Source: Acinetobacter soli (GTDB lineage: Bacteria; Pseudomonadota; Gammaproteobacteria; Pseudomonadales; Moraxellaceae). From it: 64,000 nt of DNA. Of the stretch, positions 54,158 through 63,819 are shown piece after piece (positions within the stretch are counted from its first letter, which is position 1; every line of letters begins with the position of its first letter). The notes under the pieces were generated by a model. It did no database searches and was not told the DNA's origin. It saw only the letters and a list, made by a program, of their open reading frames with translations. The stretch covers positions 124,001-188,000 of the forward strand of contig NZ_BBNM01000002.1 in assembly GCF_000760595.1 (NCBI RefSeq), read 5' to 3'. Both the position numbers and the translations under genes were made by a program.

Positions 54158-56689
54158 ATGAAAAAGCTATCCAGTTCAGGCCGCGTTCACCCATTTTTTT
54201 TGTTCATTATCATGGTACTTGTCTCAGTTCCGATGGGTTTTTATGGCATGTATCTCTATATTGCCCCGTCTTTGCCTGAAATGAGCTCCTTGAAAAAGGC
54301 GCCGTTGCTTAAACCATTACAGGTTTATACCGCAGATAATCAATTAATCGCAGAATATGGCGGTAAACTTTCAGTTCCGGTTGAATATAATCAAATTCCA
54401 CCACATTTTATTCATGCTTTTTTGGCAGCTGAAGACTCATCTTTTTTTGAGCACAGCGGGATTAGTTTTAAGGGTTTGGGGCGTGCATTAAGTGAAACCG
54501 TAACCGGTTCAAATGTACAAACGGGTGGCTCGACCATTACCATGCAGGTGGCGAAAAACTATTATTTATCGCCAGAGCGTACTTTAAAACGTAAACTGAC
54601 TGAAATTTTCTTGGCGCGAAAAATTGAGCAAAACCTGAGTAAACAAGAAATCTTGACGCTATATGTCAATAAAATTTTCTTGGGAAAAAATGCTTATGGT
54701 ATCGCGGCTGCCGCCAAGATCTATTATAACAAAACCCTTGATCAGCTCAGTATTGCTGAGATGGCCATGATTTCGGGCTTGCCTAAAGCACCCTCTAAGT
54801 ACAATCCAGTGGTTAATCCAGAGCGCGCACTTGAGCGCCGAAACTGGATTTTAGGACGCATGTTGCAACTTGGCTATATCAATCAGACCGAGTATCAACA
54901 AGCAGTGGCCGAACCTATCAATCTCGATATGCCAGACCGTGGTGTAAGTAACCGCTTCCCGTATATTGGTGAAATGGTACGTGTAGAGTTGGTCGAAAAG
55001 TTTGGTGAACAGGCAGTCGATTCTGGTTATAAGGTTTACACCACCATCAATAGCCAGCGCCAAGCCTATGCCGAGCAATCGGTACAAGATGGGCTTGAAG
55101 CCTATGATCGCAGACACGGCTGGCGGGGTGCAGAGGCACATGACAAACCGCTGAATCAATTTATTCCTTATGCCAATACCTTTCCTGCAGAAGTCATTAA
55201 AGTCGGAAGCAATACATTTGAAGCACGCATGCAGGATGGACAGACCGTCACGGTGCCTTGGTCGGGAATGTCGTGGGCACGCCGCTATCGCAATGCCAAT
55301 AGCGTAGGCGAATTGCCGTCACGCGCGTCGCAGATTGTGAAAGTCAAAGATATTGTGCGCTTACGTCCGAATGACGATAAATCTGCTTGGTCATTGGTGC
55401 AAATTCCACGGGTTCAAGGTCAATTAATTGCACTGAATCCAAATGACGGTTCGATTGAAGCCGTGGTGGGTGGATATAACTTTTACCAATCAAAATTTAA
55501 CCGCGCATTACAAGGCTGGCGTCAACCGGGTTCGACCATCAAGCCGTTTATTTATGCCTTGGCCATTGAGCGTGGTATGACACCGTACTCCATGGTCAAC
55601 GATAGCCCGATTACCATCGGACGCTGGTCGCCGAAAAACTCCGATGGCCGCTATCTAGGCATGATTCCACTACGTCGAGCGCTGTATTTATCACGTAACA
55701 CCGTTTCGGTGCGCTTATTACAAACTGTGGGCGTTGAACGGGCCCGACAGTTGCTGATGGATTTTGGTTTGCAAGACAATCAGATTCCACGCAACTTCAC
55801 GATTGCCTTGGGTACCCCGCAAGTCTTACCGATCCAGATGGCAACTGGCTATGCCACTTTTGCCAACGGCGGTTATCGTATTCAACCGCACTTTATCCGT
55901 CGTATTGAAGATGCTTACGGCAAAGTTATTTTTGAAGCAAAACCTGAGTATGCCTGTATTCCTTGTATCAATGAACAGCCTGCTGCTACAGATACAGCAC
56001 CTCAAACCCCAGATGATGAAGTGATTGAGGTCAATAACCAGACCTTGCAGCAACCACCCGCTCCTGCTGTAACAGCATCTGAAGATACTGCCAACTATCG
56101 TCAAGCACAGCGGATTTTAAAATCCAGTTCAGCTTATGACATGGCCAATATTCTTCGGGATGTTATTTTGCATGGTACAGGGCGCGCGGCGCTTAAAATT
56201 GGTCGTGACGATTTAGGCGGTAAAACCGGTACCACTAACGATGCCAAAGACGCCTGGTTTGCAGGATTTAATGGCAAACTCGTTGCAGTGGCATGGGTCG
56301 GTTTCGACCAGCCTACAACGCTGGGCCGACGTGAATATGGCGGTATTGCAGCACTACCGATCTGGACCAACTTCATGGATCAGTCGCTAAAAAATACACC
56401 ATCTGCGTGGGTACGTCTGGACAAAAATGCCAAAGCGCCAATTTCACGCGAAAAACCAACCATTGAAATTAATAATCGCAATGACGATAAAGCCTCACCA
56501 CCGCTGGCACGTCCGCTATATGTGCCTGCGCCTGTGGCACCTGTTGCAACACCTGACAGTGATTTTGCCGATTTACCGGGTGAAGAGATTCAGGTTCCAC
56601 CATCGAATACCGCGCCATCGACACCCAAGAAAAGCGATGCGCCCAAACGCGGCGATGCGCTAGAAGGCCTGATTAATCAGGTCACTTAA
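54158..56689 (+). CDS. mrcA: penicillin-binding protein 1A (bifunctional peptidoglycan synthase)
   Basis: This 843-residue class A PBP (ponA/mrcA) has an N-terminal membrane anchor, a glycosyltransferase domain with 'AAEDSSFFEHSGISFKGLGRAL' and 'GGSTITMQVAKN', an OB-like insert ('TVPWSGMSWARRYRNANSVG'), and a transpeptidase domain with the SxxK Ser in 'PGSTIKPFIYALAIERG', 'SRNTV', and 'GGKTGTTNDAKDAWFAGF'. A Pro-rich C-terminal tail follows. It builds peptidoglycan during growth, and its placement divergent from pilM is conserved in Pseudomonas and Acinetobacter. Confidence 0.96.
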   Translation: MKKLSSSGRVHPFFLFIIMVLVSVPMGFYGMYLYIAPSLPEMSSLKKAPLLKPLQVYTADNQLIAEYGGKLSVPVEYNQIPPHFIHAFLAAEDSSFFEHSGISFKGLGRALSETVTGSNVQTGGSTITMQVAKNYYLSPERTLKRKLTEIFLARKIEQNLSKQEILTLYVNKIFLGKNAYGIAAAAKIYYNKTLDQLSIAEMAMISGLPKAPSKYNPVVNPERALERRNWILGRMLQLGYINQTEYQQAVAEPINLDMPDRGVSNRFPYIGEMVRVELVEKFGEQAVDSGYKVYTTINSQRQAYAEQSVQDGLEAYDRRHGWRGAEAHDKPLNQFIPYANTFPAEVIKVGSNTFEARMQDGQTVTVPWSGMSWARRYRNANSVGELPSRASQIVKVKDIVRLRPNDDKSAWSLVQIPRVQGQLIALNPNDGSIEAVVGGYNFYQSKFNRALQGWRQPGSTIKPFIYALAIERGMTPYSMVNDSPITIGRWSPKNSDGRYLGMIPLRRALYLSRNTVSVRLLQTVGVERARQLLMDFGLQDNQIPRNFTIALGTPQVLPIQMATGYATFANGGYRIQPHFIRRIEDAYGKVIFEAKPEYACIPCINEQPAATDTAPQTPDDEVIEVNNQTLQQPPAPAVTASEDTANYRQAQRILKSSSAYDMANILRDVILHGTGRAALKIGRDDLGGKTGTTNDAKDAWFAGFNGKLVAVAWVGFDQPTTLGRREYGGIAALPIWTNFMDQSLKNTPSAWVRLDKNAKAPISREKPTIEINNRNDDKASPPLARPLYVPAPVAPVATPDSDFADLPGEEIQVPPSNTAPSTPKKSDAPKRGDALEGLINQVT

Positions 56690-56692
56690 TCG

Positions 56693-56729
56693 AAAAAAAA
56701 ACAGCCATCAAATTGATGGCTGTTTTTTT
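56693..56729. terminator. bidirectional terminator at the ponA/rlmA junction
   Basis: ACAGCCATCA / TGATGGCTGT around AAT is flanked by eight A and seven T residues. It serves ponA on the plus strand and contains the last codons of rlmA on the minus strand. Confidence 0.88.
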
Positions 56730-57529
56730 CGGACTTTAAATAGATAAAGCTGGAAACTTGCGGTGAGGTGCATGCCCTCTTGCGCTTCAAGTGCTTCTCG
56801 TTTTTCAGCTTTAGCTTTATACGCATATGGCGTCATGGCGATTAAATGCTTGAGTTGGATTTGATTTAAATCAAACGTACTTTCCACACTCACAGATTTA
56901 ACCAGTTCGAAATCGTGCTGAAGCTGCTCGACAAACTTTTCAGGAGTATGCGGATTCACTTCATCAAACAAGGCCGCGCGCATACCAAGTAAATGCTGGG
57001 GTGCTGGCGTGGCCACTATCAAGTAACCTTCCGGTTGAAGGACACGTAAAATTTCCTTTTGGGGAATCGGACTAAATAGACTGGTGCAGACATCTATGGA
57101 CTGATCCAGTACCGGTAGCACTGCGCCAGTTCCAACCACCCACGTCACCTGTCGATTCAGTTTTGCTGCACGTTGAACCGCCGTCTTGGCGATATCCAGC
57201 CCAATACAGTGCTTTACATGCTGTTGCATGGCATCGGTGTAATATCCTTCGCCGCAGCCAATATCGAGCAAGTACTTTGGATTTAAGCTGGCGAGTTCAG
57301 CTTCTAACGCATCGCGTAAAGGCTGATAAAATCCCTCGCTTAAAAAAGCACGTCGGGCCTGAACCGACTCAGGGGTATCGCCCGGACTTTTACTGTGCTT
57401 GTGCTGCACCACATGCAAATTTACATAGCCTTGTTTGGCCACATCGTAGCTATGTCCTTGCGTACAGCGCCAAGTCATCTGATCAAGCGCCAGTTTGTCG
57501 CCGCACACCGGGCACATCAACACATTCAT
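56708..57529 (-). CDS. rlmA: 23S rRNA (guanine-N1)-methyltransferase RlmA
   Basis: The 273-residue protein has an N-terminal zinc finger (Cys pairs in 'MCPVCGDKL' and 'RCTQGHSYD'), 'AKQGYVNLHVVQHKHSKSPGD' and 'ARRAFLSEGFYQPLRDAL', which match E. coli RlmA(I) closely, then a SAM-binding Rossmann domain 'YLLDIGCGEGYYTDAM'. It methylates G745 of 23S rRNA in Gram-negatives. The ATG at 57529 is chosen because it has a GAGGA site; the longer start at 57544 overlaps the mraY terminator. The stop codon lies inside the ponA terminator hairpin. Confidence 0.93.
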   Translation of the reverse strand: MNVLMCPVCGDKLALDQMTWRCTQGHSYDVAKQGYVNLHVVQHKHSKSPGDTPESVQARRAFLSEGFYQPLRDALEAELASLNPKYLLDIGCGEGYYTDAMQQHVKHCIGLDIAKTAVQRAAKLNRQVTWVVGTGAVLPVLDQSIDVCTSLFSPIPQKEILRVLQPEGYLIVATPAPQHLLGMRAALFDEVNPHTPEKFVEQLQHDFELVKSVSVESTFDLNQIQLKHLIAMTPYAYKAKAEKREALEAQEGMHLTASFQLYLFKVRKKQPSI

Positions 57530-57544
57530 ATTCGGTTTCCTCAT

Positions 57545-57573
57545 AAAAAAAGCCGGCGGTGCCGGCTCTTTTT
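57545..57573 (-). terminator. terminator of the rsmH-mraY operon
   Basis: AGCCGGC / GCCGGCT with a short GT-containing loop, and seven T residues on the minus strand, lies 15 bases after the mraY stop. It ends the division/cell-wall operon before rlmA. Confidence 0.9.
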
Positions 57574-57587
57574 GTCTGATGGGTAGC

Positions 57588-58706
57588 TTAACGCAATTTT
57601 AAAGTCATTAGCCCCAAAACCACCAGCATAATTGTAATAATCCAGAAACGCGTCACGACCTGCGTCTCTTTCCAACCTTGTTTTTCGTAATGGTGATGCA
57701 GCGGCGCCATCAAGAACACCCGCTTATTGCGCATTCGCAGCGATCCGATCTGTAAAAATACCGAAACGGCTTCCATCACAAAGACACCGCCCATAATGGC
57801 AAATACGATTTCCTGACGCACCATAACTGCAATCGTGCCCAGCATCGCACCCAGTGCGAGTGCACCGACATCACCCATAAAGATTTGCGCAGGGTGTGCG
57901 TTGTACCATAAAAATGCAAGACCTGCACCCACCATCGCCGAGCAAATCACCACCAGCTCAGAGGTATATTTCACATATGGAATATGCAAGTAATTGGCAA
58001 AACGGATGTCACCAGCCAAATACGCAAATACCCCTAAACCTGCTGCCACCATCACAATCGGCATAATGGCCAAACCATCCAAACCGTCGGTCAGATTGAC
58101 CGCATTGGAAGCGCCATTGATTACCAGATAAGTAAATACAATAAACGCCAGACCCAAAGGAATGGCCGACAACGGAATGGTGAGATTTTTAAAGAATGGG
58201 ATCAATAAATCCAGCATGTTGGCAGTGTGAATCGGATTGTCTTGATGTTGTGCAATCACATACAAACTGATTCCCGCACCAATAGAGGCCAGCGACGTCC
58301 AGAAAAACTTTTTACGTGCAGGCAGTCCAGCATTGTCTTTATAACGAATTTTGATCCAGTCATCGGCCCAGCCCACAGCGCCAAAAACCACCATCACGCC
58401 CAGCACAATCCAAACGTATGGATTGGATAAATCTGCCCAGAGTAAGGTGCTGATTCCAATCGAGAGCAAAATGAGCACACCACCCATCGTGGGTGTTCCC
58501 ATTTTTTTGGCATGATTTTCAGGTGCAAAAGAACTAACGGCCTGACCGTATTTCAATGCTTGTAGTTTACGAATCATCATCGGACCAAGCATCAAGCCAA
58601 TTGCCAGTGCCGTAAGGACACTGAGCAACGAACGTAATGTTAAATAACGAATCACTTGGAACGAGCTGTTATAGCCCGATAGATGTTCAAACAACCATAA
58701 CAGCAT
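57588..58706 (-). CDS. mraY: phospho-N-acetylmuramoyl-pentapeptide transferase (lipid I synthase)
   Basis: This integral membrane enzyme of 372 residues and ten helices transfers phospho-MurNAc-pentapeptide to undecaprenyl phosphate. Motifs are '[17 protein letters not shown]', the Asp pair in 'GWADDWIKI', '[13 protein letters not shown]', '[16 protein letters not shown]' and the C-terminal '[16 protein letters not shown]'. Its start directly abuts the murF stop. Confidence 0.97.
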   Translation of the reverse strand: MLLWLFEHLSGYNSSFQVIRYLTLRSLLSVLTALAIGLMLGPMMIRKLQALKYGQAVSSFAPENHAKKMGTPTMGGVLILLSIGISTLLWADLSNPYVWIVLGVMVVFGAVGWADDWIKIRYKDNAGLPARKKFFWTSLASIGAGISLYVIAQHQDNPIHTANMLDLLIPFFKNLTIPLSAIPLGLAFIVFTYLVINGASNAVNLTDGLDGLAIMPIVMVAAGLGVFAYLAGDIRFANYLHIPYVKYTSELVVICSAMVGAGLAFLWYNAHPAQIFMGDVGALALGAMLGTIAVMVRQEIVFAIMGGVFVMEAVSVFLQIGSLRMRNKRVFLMAPLHHHYEKQGWKETQVVTRFWIITIMLVVLGLMTLKLR

Positions 58707-60113
58707 TTAAAGTTTCTCCATCAAATCAGCCATCAACGTTTCCATATGGGTATAGCGAGAACCTTTAAACAAGAAACTCATGGACTGGGGTTGATGTTGG
58801 TGTGTTAATTCAATTAAAAATGGCAGCGCGTCTGCCTGTGTTGCAAACGCAGTTAATTTTTCTGGATGCTTACTACGCTGGGCACCCTGTTGCATGGCGG
58901 CCGCATACTCACCTACCGCCACGACATAATCAATCGCTTCGAGCACAAGATCATGCCCTAAATCGAAATGTTCCTGCGTGCTGGCGTCACCGAGCTCACC
59001 AATATCACCCGTCACCATCACTTTTACACCGGTCTGCTGCGCCAGTACGCCTGCGGCAGCCCGCATGGATCCCGGATTAGCATTGTAGGTATCATCGATA
59101 AACAGATGCTGCTGGTGACGAATAAAGTTGAGTCGTCCTTTAGCGCCTTGCGCATGCTCAAGCCCTGTCACGATATCATTCAGCTCAATACCCATTGCCA
59201 ACGCAAAGGCAGTTGCGGCCAATGCATTATCGACATTGTGTTCACCGGCAAAGGGCAAAATCACATGCGCTTGACCACGTGGAGTATGCAGATGAAATTC
59301 ACTCGATTGTGCATGCAGCACCACATCCGTGGCATATACCTCGCCCCCGTCACCAAAACTTAAATGTTTTTGGGTCCGGACGGCTTGGCGAATCTGCTGG
59401 GTAAAGTCGTCATTGGCCGGCACAATTGAAGTGCCTGCAGCATCGATATGATGATAGATCTCGGATTTTGCACGGCAGATACCATCACGCCCACCAAACT
59501 CACCCAAATGTGCCGTACCGATATTTAAAATACCCGCCACATGAGGTTGTACCAGTTGCGACGTATAGTCAATTTCGCCCTGATGACTGGCACCCAGCTC
59601 CATGACCGCATAACGGTGCTCGGGTTTTAGCTCAAGCAGCATCATCGGTACACCCAAATCGTTATTTAAGTTACCGCGCGTGACCAGCGTCGGCGCCAGT
59701 CGCGACAAGATGCTGCCCAACATTTCTTTGGTGGTGGTTTTACCACTACTTCCAGTTAGCGCCATGACCTGTAAGTCTGGATATTGCTGACGACGATAAG
59801 CGCCCAAATGCCCAAGCGCCAAGCGGGTGTCCGAAACCACCAATTGGCAGATGTCTAAATTTAGTGGACGCTCTACAATCGCGATCTGACAGCCGTTGGC
59901 AGCCACCTGTGCCACAAAGTCATGGGCATCAAAGCGCTCACCTTTGAGGGCAAGAAACACATCGCCGGCTTCGGCATGGCGTGAGTCTGTTAAAATTCTT
60001 TTAATTTGCGTACTTGGCGCACGCCCGTTGTGCCAATGGCCTTGGGTCGCGTGCTGTAATTGTGCTGCGGTCCACGGCTCAAGTGGCACCGTACTGGTTG
60101 TCGACGTATGCAT
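58707..60113 (-). CDS. murF: UDP-N-acetylmuramoyl-tripeptide--D-alanyl-D-alanine ligase
   Basis: The 468-residue Mur ligase adds D-Ala-D-Ala to complete the UDP-MurNAc pentapeptide. It has the UDP-binding N-terminal domain, the P-loop 'LTGSSGKTTTKEML' (near residue 120), 'HQGEIDYTSQLVQPHVAGILNIGTAHLGEFGG', and 'FIDDTYNANPGSMRAA' in the C-terminal half. It lies 8 bases after murE in the operon. Confidence 0.97.
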   Translation of the reverse strand: MHTSTTSTVPLEPWTAAQLQHATQGHWHNGRAPSTQIKRILTDSRHAEAGDVFLALKGERFDAHDFVAQVAANGCQIAIVERPLNLDICQLVVSDTRLALGHLGAYRRQQYPDLQVMALTGSSGKTTTKEMLGSILSRLAPTLVTRGNLNNDLGVPMMLLELKPEHRYAVMELGASHQGEIDYTSQLVQPHVAGILNIGTAHLGEFGGRDGICRAKSEIYHHIDAAGTSIVPANDDFTQQIRQAVRTQKHLSFGDGGEVYATDVVLHAQSSEFHLHTPRGQAHVILPFAGEHNVDNALAATAFALAMGIELNDIVTGLEHAQGAKGRLNFIRHQQHLFIDDTYNANPGSMRAAAGVLAQQTGVKVMVTGDIGELGDASTQEHFDLGHDLVLEAIDYVVAVGEYAAAMQQGAQRSKHPEKLTAFATQADALPFLIELTHQHQPQSMSFLFKGSRYTHMETLMADLMEKL

Positions 60114-60121
60114 AAAAAAAC

Positions 60122-61618
60122 CTACTGCGCAGAAGAGGCCGAAGAAATCGATTGATGCTGAGCGTCTAGGGCATTTTGTACCTCGACAACATCATCAAAC
60201 CAATGGCGTACACCCTGAATATCCTGATAATTTTCGTGGCCTTTTCCAGCGATCACCACAATATCGCCCGCTTGTGCATGATTGACCACATAACGGATTG
60301 CATCACGTCGATCATGTAGTTCATACACCTCATGACCAGAAAAATCGATGCCGGCTTTCATATCTGTAAAAATCTGCTCTGGATTTTCTGTCCGTGGATT
60401 ATCCGATGTCAAAATGACTGGATTTGCGCCATTTAAGGCTGCTTTGGTCATCAGCGGGCGCTTACCCCGATCTCGATCGCCACCACAACCAAACACCGCC
60501 CACAAACGCTGCCCGACATGACGCTGCAAAGTTTTCAACACTTGTTCAAGCGCATCTGGTGTATGGGCATAATCCACTACAAAAACGCGCTCTTGATCGC
60601 GGATCACTTGCATACGCCCTGGCGCGCCTTTGAGCTGTAGGGTGCTTGCACAAAGCACTGCCAGATCAAAACCGGCTTGCTCTGCTGCAATTAAGCTAGC
60701 AACCAAGTTTTCGACATTAAAATGCCCAAGCAATGGGCTGTGTACCGGATACTCGCCCTGCGGCGTAACCAAAGTAAAGCGCGCACCTTCCAAGCTAAAG
60801 CTTAAATCTTTAACGCTATAGTCTGCGGCCTGTTGAAGCGAATAGGTAAGCACTTTAGGCTGAGCGGGATTCGCGCGAGCCACTTGCAGCATGAGCGGTG
60901 CAAAGGCATCGTCTAGATGAATAATTGCAACTTTTAATGATTCAAAGGCAAACAAACGCGACTTGGCTTCTGCATACGCTTCCAGCGTGCCGTGGTAATC
61001 CAGATGATCACGACTTAAATTACTAAATACCGCGATTTCAATGGCACAGCCTTGCAGTCGGCCTTGCTCTAGTCCATGCGAGCTGGCTTCTAGCGCAGCA
61101 AATTTGGCGCCTTGCTGTGCATAGTCATGTAAGGCAGACTGAAGCTGTAGTGCGTCGAGTGTGGTGTGCGTCGATGGATTTAAATGCGGTAAAATTCCGT
61201 TACCAGTGGTGCCCATCACGGCACAGGTCTGATGTTGCAAGGTCAATAGCTCTGCAATCAGGCGTGAAATAGTGGTTTTACCATTGGTCCCCGTGACGGC
61301 GACAATCCGTGCAGGCTCAACAGGTGCAGTATGCTGCAAATAAGCACGTTGCCAGATACCCATGCGGTGGCGGACATCTGGACACACCCATTCTTTTTCC
61401 AGCCCCAAAGGCTGTTCGCAAATCACACCTAAAGCACCATGTGCCAGTGCCGCTTCGGCAAAAGCACGGGTTTTTTCTGGCTGTGAATAACTGGTCAGTG
61501 CAATAAAAAGCTGATCTTTTTTAATAAAACGGCTGTCGAGACAAAATCCCTGAAACGGTTGATCTCGCCAGCAAACCGCCGCATCTACTGCAGCGATCAT
61601 TTGAAATGAAACGCGCAT
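60122..61618 (-). CDS. murE: UDP-N-acetylmuramoyl-L-alanyl-D-glutamate--2,6-diaminopimelate ligase
   Basis: The 498-residue Mur ligase adds meso-diaminopimelate to the stem peptide. The P-loop is 'VTGTNGKTTISRLIAELL'. 'ALEASSHGLEQGRL' and 'FSNLSRDHLDYHGTLEAYAEAK' are family motifs, and the DNPR motif ('TSDNPRTENP') identifies the meso-DAP specific form. It lies 10 bases after ftsI. Confidence 0.97.
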   Translation of the reverse strand: MRVSFQMIAAVDAAVCWRDQPFQGFCLDSRFIKKDQLFIALTSYSQPEKTRAFAEAALAHGALGVICEQPLGLEKEWVCPDVRHRMGIWQRAYLQHTAPVEPARIVAVTGTNGKTTISRLIAELLTLQHQTCAVMGTTGNGILPHLNPSTHTTLDALQLQSALHDYAQQGAKFAALEASSHGLEQGRLQGCAIEIAVFSNLSRDHLDYHGTLEAYAEAKSRLFAFESLKVAIIHLDDAFAPLMLQVARANPAQPKVLTYSLQQAADYSVKDLSFSLEGARFTLVTPQGEYPVHSPLLGHFNVENLVASLIAAEQAGFDLAVLCASTLQLKGAPGRMQVIRDQERVFVVDYAHTPDALEQVLKTLQRHVGQRLWAVFGCGGDRDRGKRPLMTKAALNGANPVILTSDNPRTENPEQIFTDMKAGIDFSGHEVYELHDRRDAIRYVVNHAQAGDIVVIAGKGHENYQDIQGVRHWFDDVVEVQNALDAQHQSISSASSAQ

Positions 61619-61628
61619 TCTCCACCTC

Positions 61629-63467
61629 TTATTGGCGTTTTAAAATTGGATTACTTGGCGTATCCAATGGTTTATCGAGTGGAACATTCATTAAGCGAAG
61701 TGATTCTTGCATCATTCTGGTAAATACAGGCGCTGCCACCAAACCGCCGTAGTAACGTCCTTGCGGGTTTTCCACCACCACAATCATGGCCAAGCGCGGA
61801 TCACTCACTGGCGCTACACCCGCAAACAGGGCGCGGTATTCATTTTGTGCATAGCCTTTACCATCGGCACGTAATTTATGCGCGGTTCCTGTTTTACCCC
61901 CAACACGATATCCCGGAATATTGGCCTGTGTTGCAGTTCCCCCAGGCATTGTCACCTGCTCAAGCATCATCAGCACCTGATCGGCAATTTTTGGGTTGAG
62001 GACCTGCTCACCTTTAGGCTTTTCATCCAGTTTACGCAGGCTCAATGGCATTTTTACCCCATGATTGGCCAGCATTGCATAGCCTTGCGCCAACTGTAAA
62101 ATGGTGGCATTGAGGCCATAACCATAAGCCATGGTTCCAATTTGCGACGGGGTTAGCTTGCTTGCAGGTAAAATCAGACCACCACTCTCGCCGGGAAAAT
62201 GCACGGCTGATCGCTGACCAAAACCGACACGGCGGAAAAAGGTCGGAATCGAATCTTTCGGTAGCGAAAGGGCAATTTTGGCAGAACCGACGTTGGACGA
62301 CTTTACAATAACCCCTGTCAGGGTAAGCGCACCATAGTTATGCGTATCGCGAATGGTATGCCAGCCTAAACGCATCGAGCCCGGTGAGGTATTGACAATG
62401 GTATTTGGCGTATATTGACCACTTTCGAGCGCTGCTGCCACCGTAAAGGGCTTCATGGTCGAGCCCGGCTCGAACATATCAATCGCGCCGCGGTTACGCA
62501 TGGCATCCTTATTTGACAGACCATTTTTGTCATTCGGGTTATACGATGGCCAACTCGCCATCGCCAGAATTTCACCGGTTTTTACATCTACTGCAATGGC
62601 AGAGGCCGAACGCGCATTGTTGGCCACACCCGCAGCAGTTAACTCACGATACATGATGTATTGCAGACGTGAATCGATACTCAAGGTAATATTTTCGCCT
62701 GGCTCACCCTCTCGAATAACTTCGGAGATTTTTAAACGATTACCGCGCTTATCACGAATGACTTTTTGCTCACCATCAATTCCGGCCAGTTGCTTGTTCA
62801 GCTGCATTTCCAAGCCTTCAACCCCAATGCCTTCGCTATTGGTTAAACCAATGATCTGGGCATTGGCCTGCGGCTGTGGATAGAAACGCTTATAGTTTTT
62901 CTCGGTATAAACACCCTGAAAATTACGCTTCATGATCAGATCTGCTTGCTGCGGCGGAATCTCTTTTTGCAAAACCAGATAGCGCGAACGCGGTCGGGCA
63001 TACATCTGCTTTTTGAGTTCAGCACGATCCATCCCGACTGCATCGGCCAGTTCATCCAGATTAAGGTTTTTGTCTGGTAACTGTCGCTTGAGCTTGCGAT
63101 TGTTCGGATCTTTTTTCAGCTCGGCAGAAATTTCATCGTATTCTTTTTTGGTATCGAAATAGTCACGTGGATCAACCACGACCCGCATAATTGGCGTACT
63201 GATCGCCAGTGGCACGCCATGACGATCACTAATCACGCCGCGCATCGCTTTGAGCTTTTCTGTTCTTAAAATATTGGCATTGGCCTTATTTTGCAGAAAA
63301 TCCTTATTGATCACCTGTACATAAAAGGCACGTGCAATCAAAATGGCAAAGCAGAGCAATACCACCGCCCACAGTAAGTAGAACCGCCACAGATCAAACG
63401 CCAGTGTGGGTTTCTCTGTAATAGATTGCTGTTTTTTTCTTGTTTGCTTGGTTCGCTTGTCGATCAT
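61629..63467 (-). CDS. ftsI: septal peptidoglycan transpeptidase FtsI (PBP3)
   Basis: The 612-residue class B PBP has an N-terminal membrane helix (about 30-50), a PBP dimerisation domain, and the transpeptidase motifs SxxK in 'FEPGSTMKPFTVAAAL', SSN in 'VKSSNVGSAKIAL', and KTGT in 'VGGKTGTAHK'. It crosslinks peptidoglycan at the division site and is a beta-lactam target. It lies 10 bases after ftsL. Confidence 0.97.
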   Translation of the reverse strand: MIDKRTKQTRKKQQSITEKPTLAFDLWRFYLLWAVVLLCFAILIARAFYVQVINKDFLQNKANANILRTEKLKAMRGVISDRHGVPLAISTPIMRVVVDPRDYFDTKKEYDEISAELKKDPNNRKLKRQLPDKNLNLDELADAVGMDRAELKKQMYARPRSRYLVLQKEIPPQQADLIMKRNFQGVYTEKNYKRFYPQPQANAQIIGLTNSEGIGVEGLEMQLNKQLAGIDGEQKVIRDKRGNRLKISEVIREGEPGENITLSIDSRLQYIMYRELTAAGVANNARSASAIAVDVKTGEILAMASWPSYNPNDKNGLSNKDAMRNRGAIDMFEPGSTMKPFTVAAALESGQYTPNTIVNTSPGSMRLGWHTIRDTHNYGALTLTGVIVKSSNVGSAKIALSLPKDSIPTFFRRVGFGQRSAVHFPGESGGLILPASKLTPSQIGTMAYGYGLNATILQLAQGYAMLANHGVKMPLSLRKLDEKPKGEQVLNPKIADQVLMMLEQVTMPGGTATQANIPGYRVGGKTGTAHKLRADGKGYAQNEYRALFAGVAPVSDPRLAMIVVVENPQGRYYGGLVAAPVFTRMMQESLRLMNVPLDKPLDTPSNPILKRQ

Positions 63468-63477
63468 ACAGCAGGCC

Positions 63478-63810
63478 TTAGTGTTTTTGCTCAGAGGTCA
63501 TAGGCAATGAAATGACTGCCGTTTGCGCAGCAGGTGGAGAGTACATGCGTAATTGGGTTACAGCACGTGAACCAATTTGCGCGGTTGCACCAAAGGTTTG
63601 TTGCTCAATCAGCAAGCGTCCCCACTCGGCATTCAGATCATCTTTTTCACGCATGAAGCCGCTCAGTTCTCGATAATCGTGCCGATACTCAAACACCTGA
63701 AATACCACCATCAGCGCACTAACAAAAACCAGAATCACCATTGTGGCATATACCATCATTTTTTTTATCGGCAATGATCCTGCTTTGTCCACGTTGTCTT
63801 TTTTATCCAT
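63478..63810 (-). CDS. ftsL: cell division protein FtsL
   Basis: The 110-residue single-pass protein has a short cytoplasmic N-terminus, a membrane helix 'VYATMVILVFVSALMVVFQVF', and a periplasmic leucine-zipper-like coiled coil ('SGFMREKDDLNAEWGRLLIEQQTFG'). It forms the FtsQLB complex that activates FtsWI. Position between rsmH and ftsI supports the call; the sequence itself is poorly conserved. Confidence 0.93.
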   Translation of the reverse strand: MDKKDNVDKAGSLPIKKMMVYATMVILVFVSALMVVFQVFEYRHDYRELSGFMREKDDLNAEWGRLLIEQQTFGATAQIGSRAVTQLRMYSPPAAQTAVISLPMTSEQKH

Positions 63811-63819
63811 GCTCTGCCT

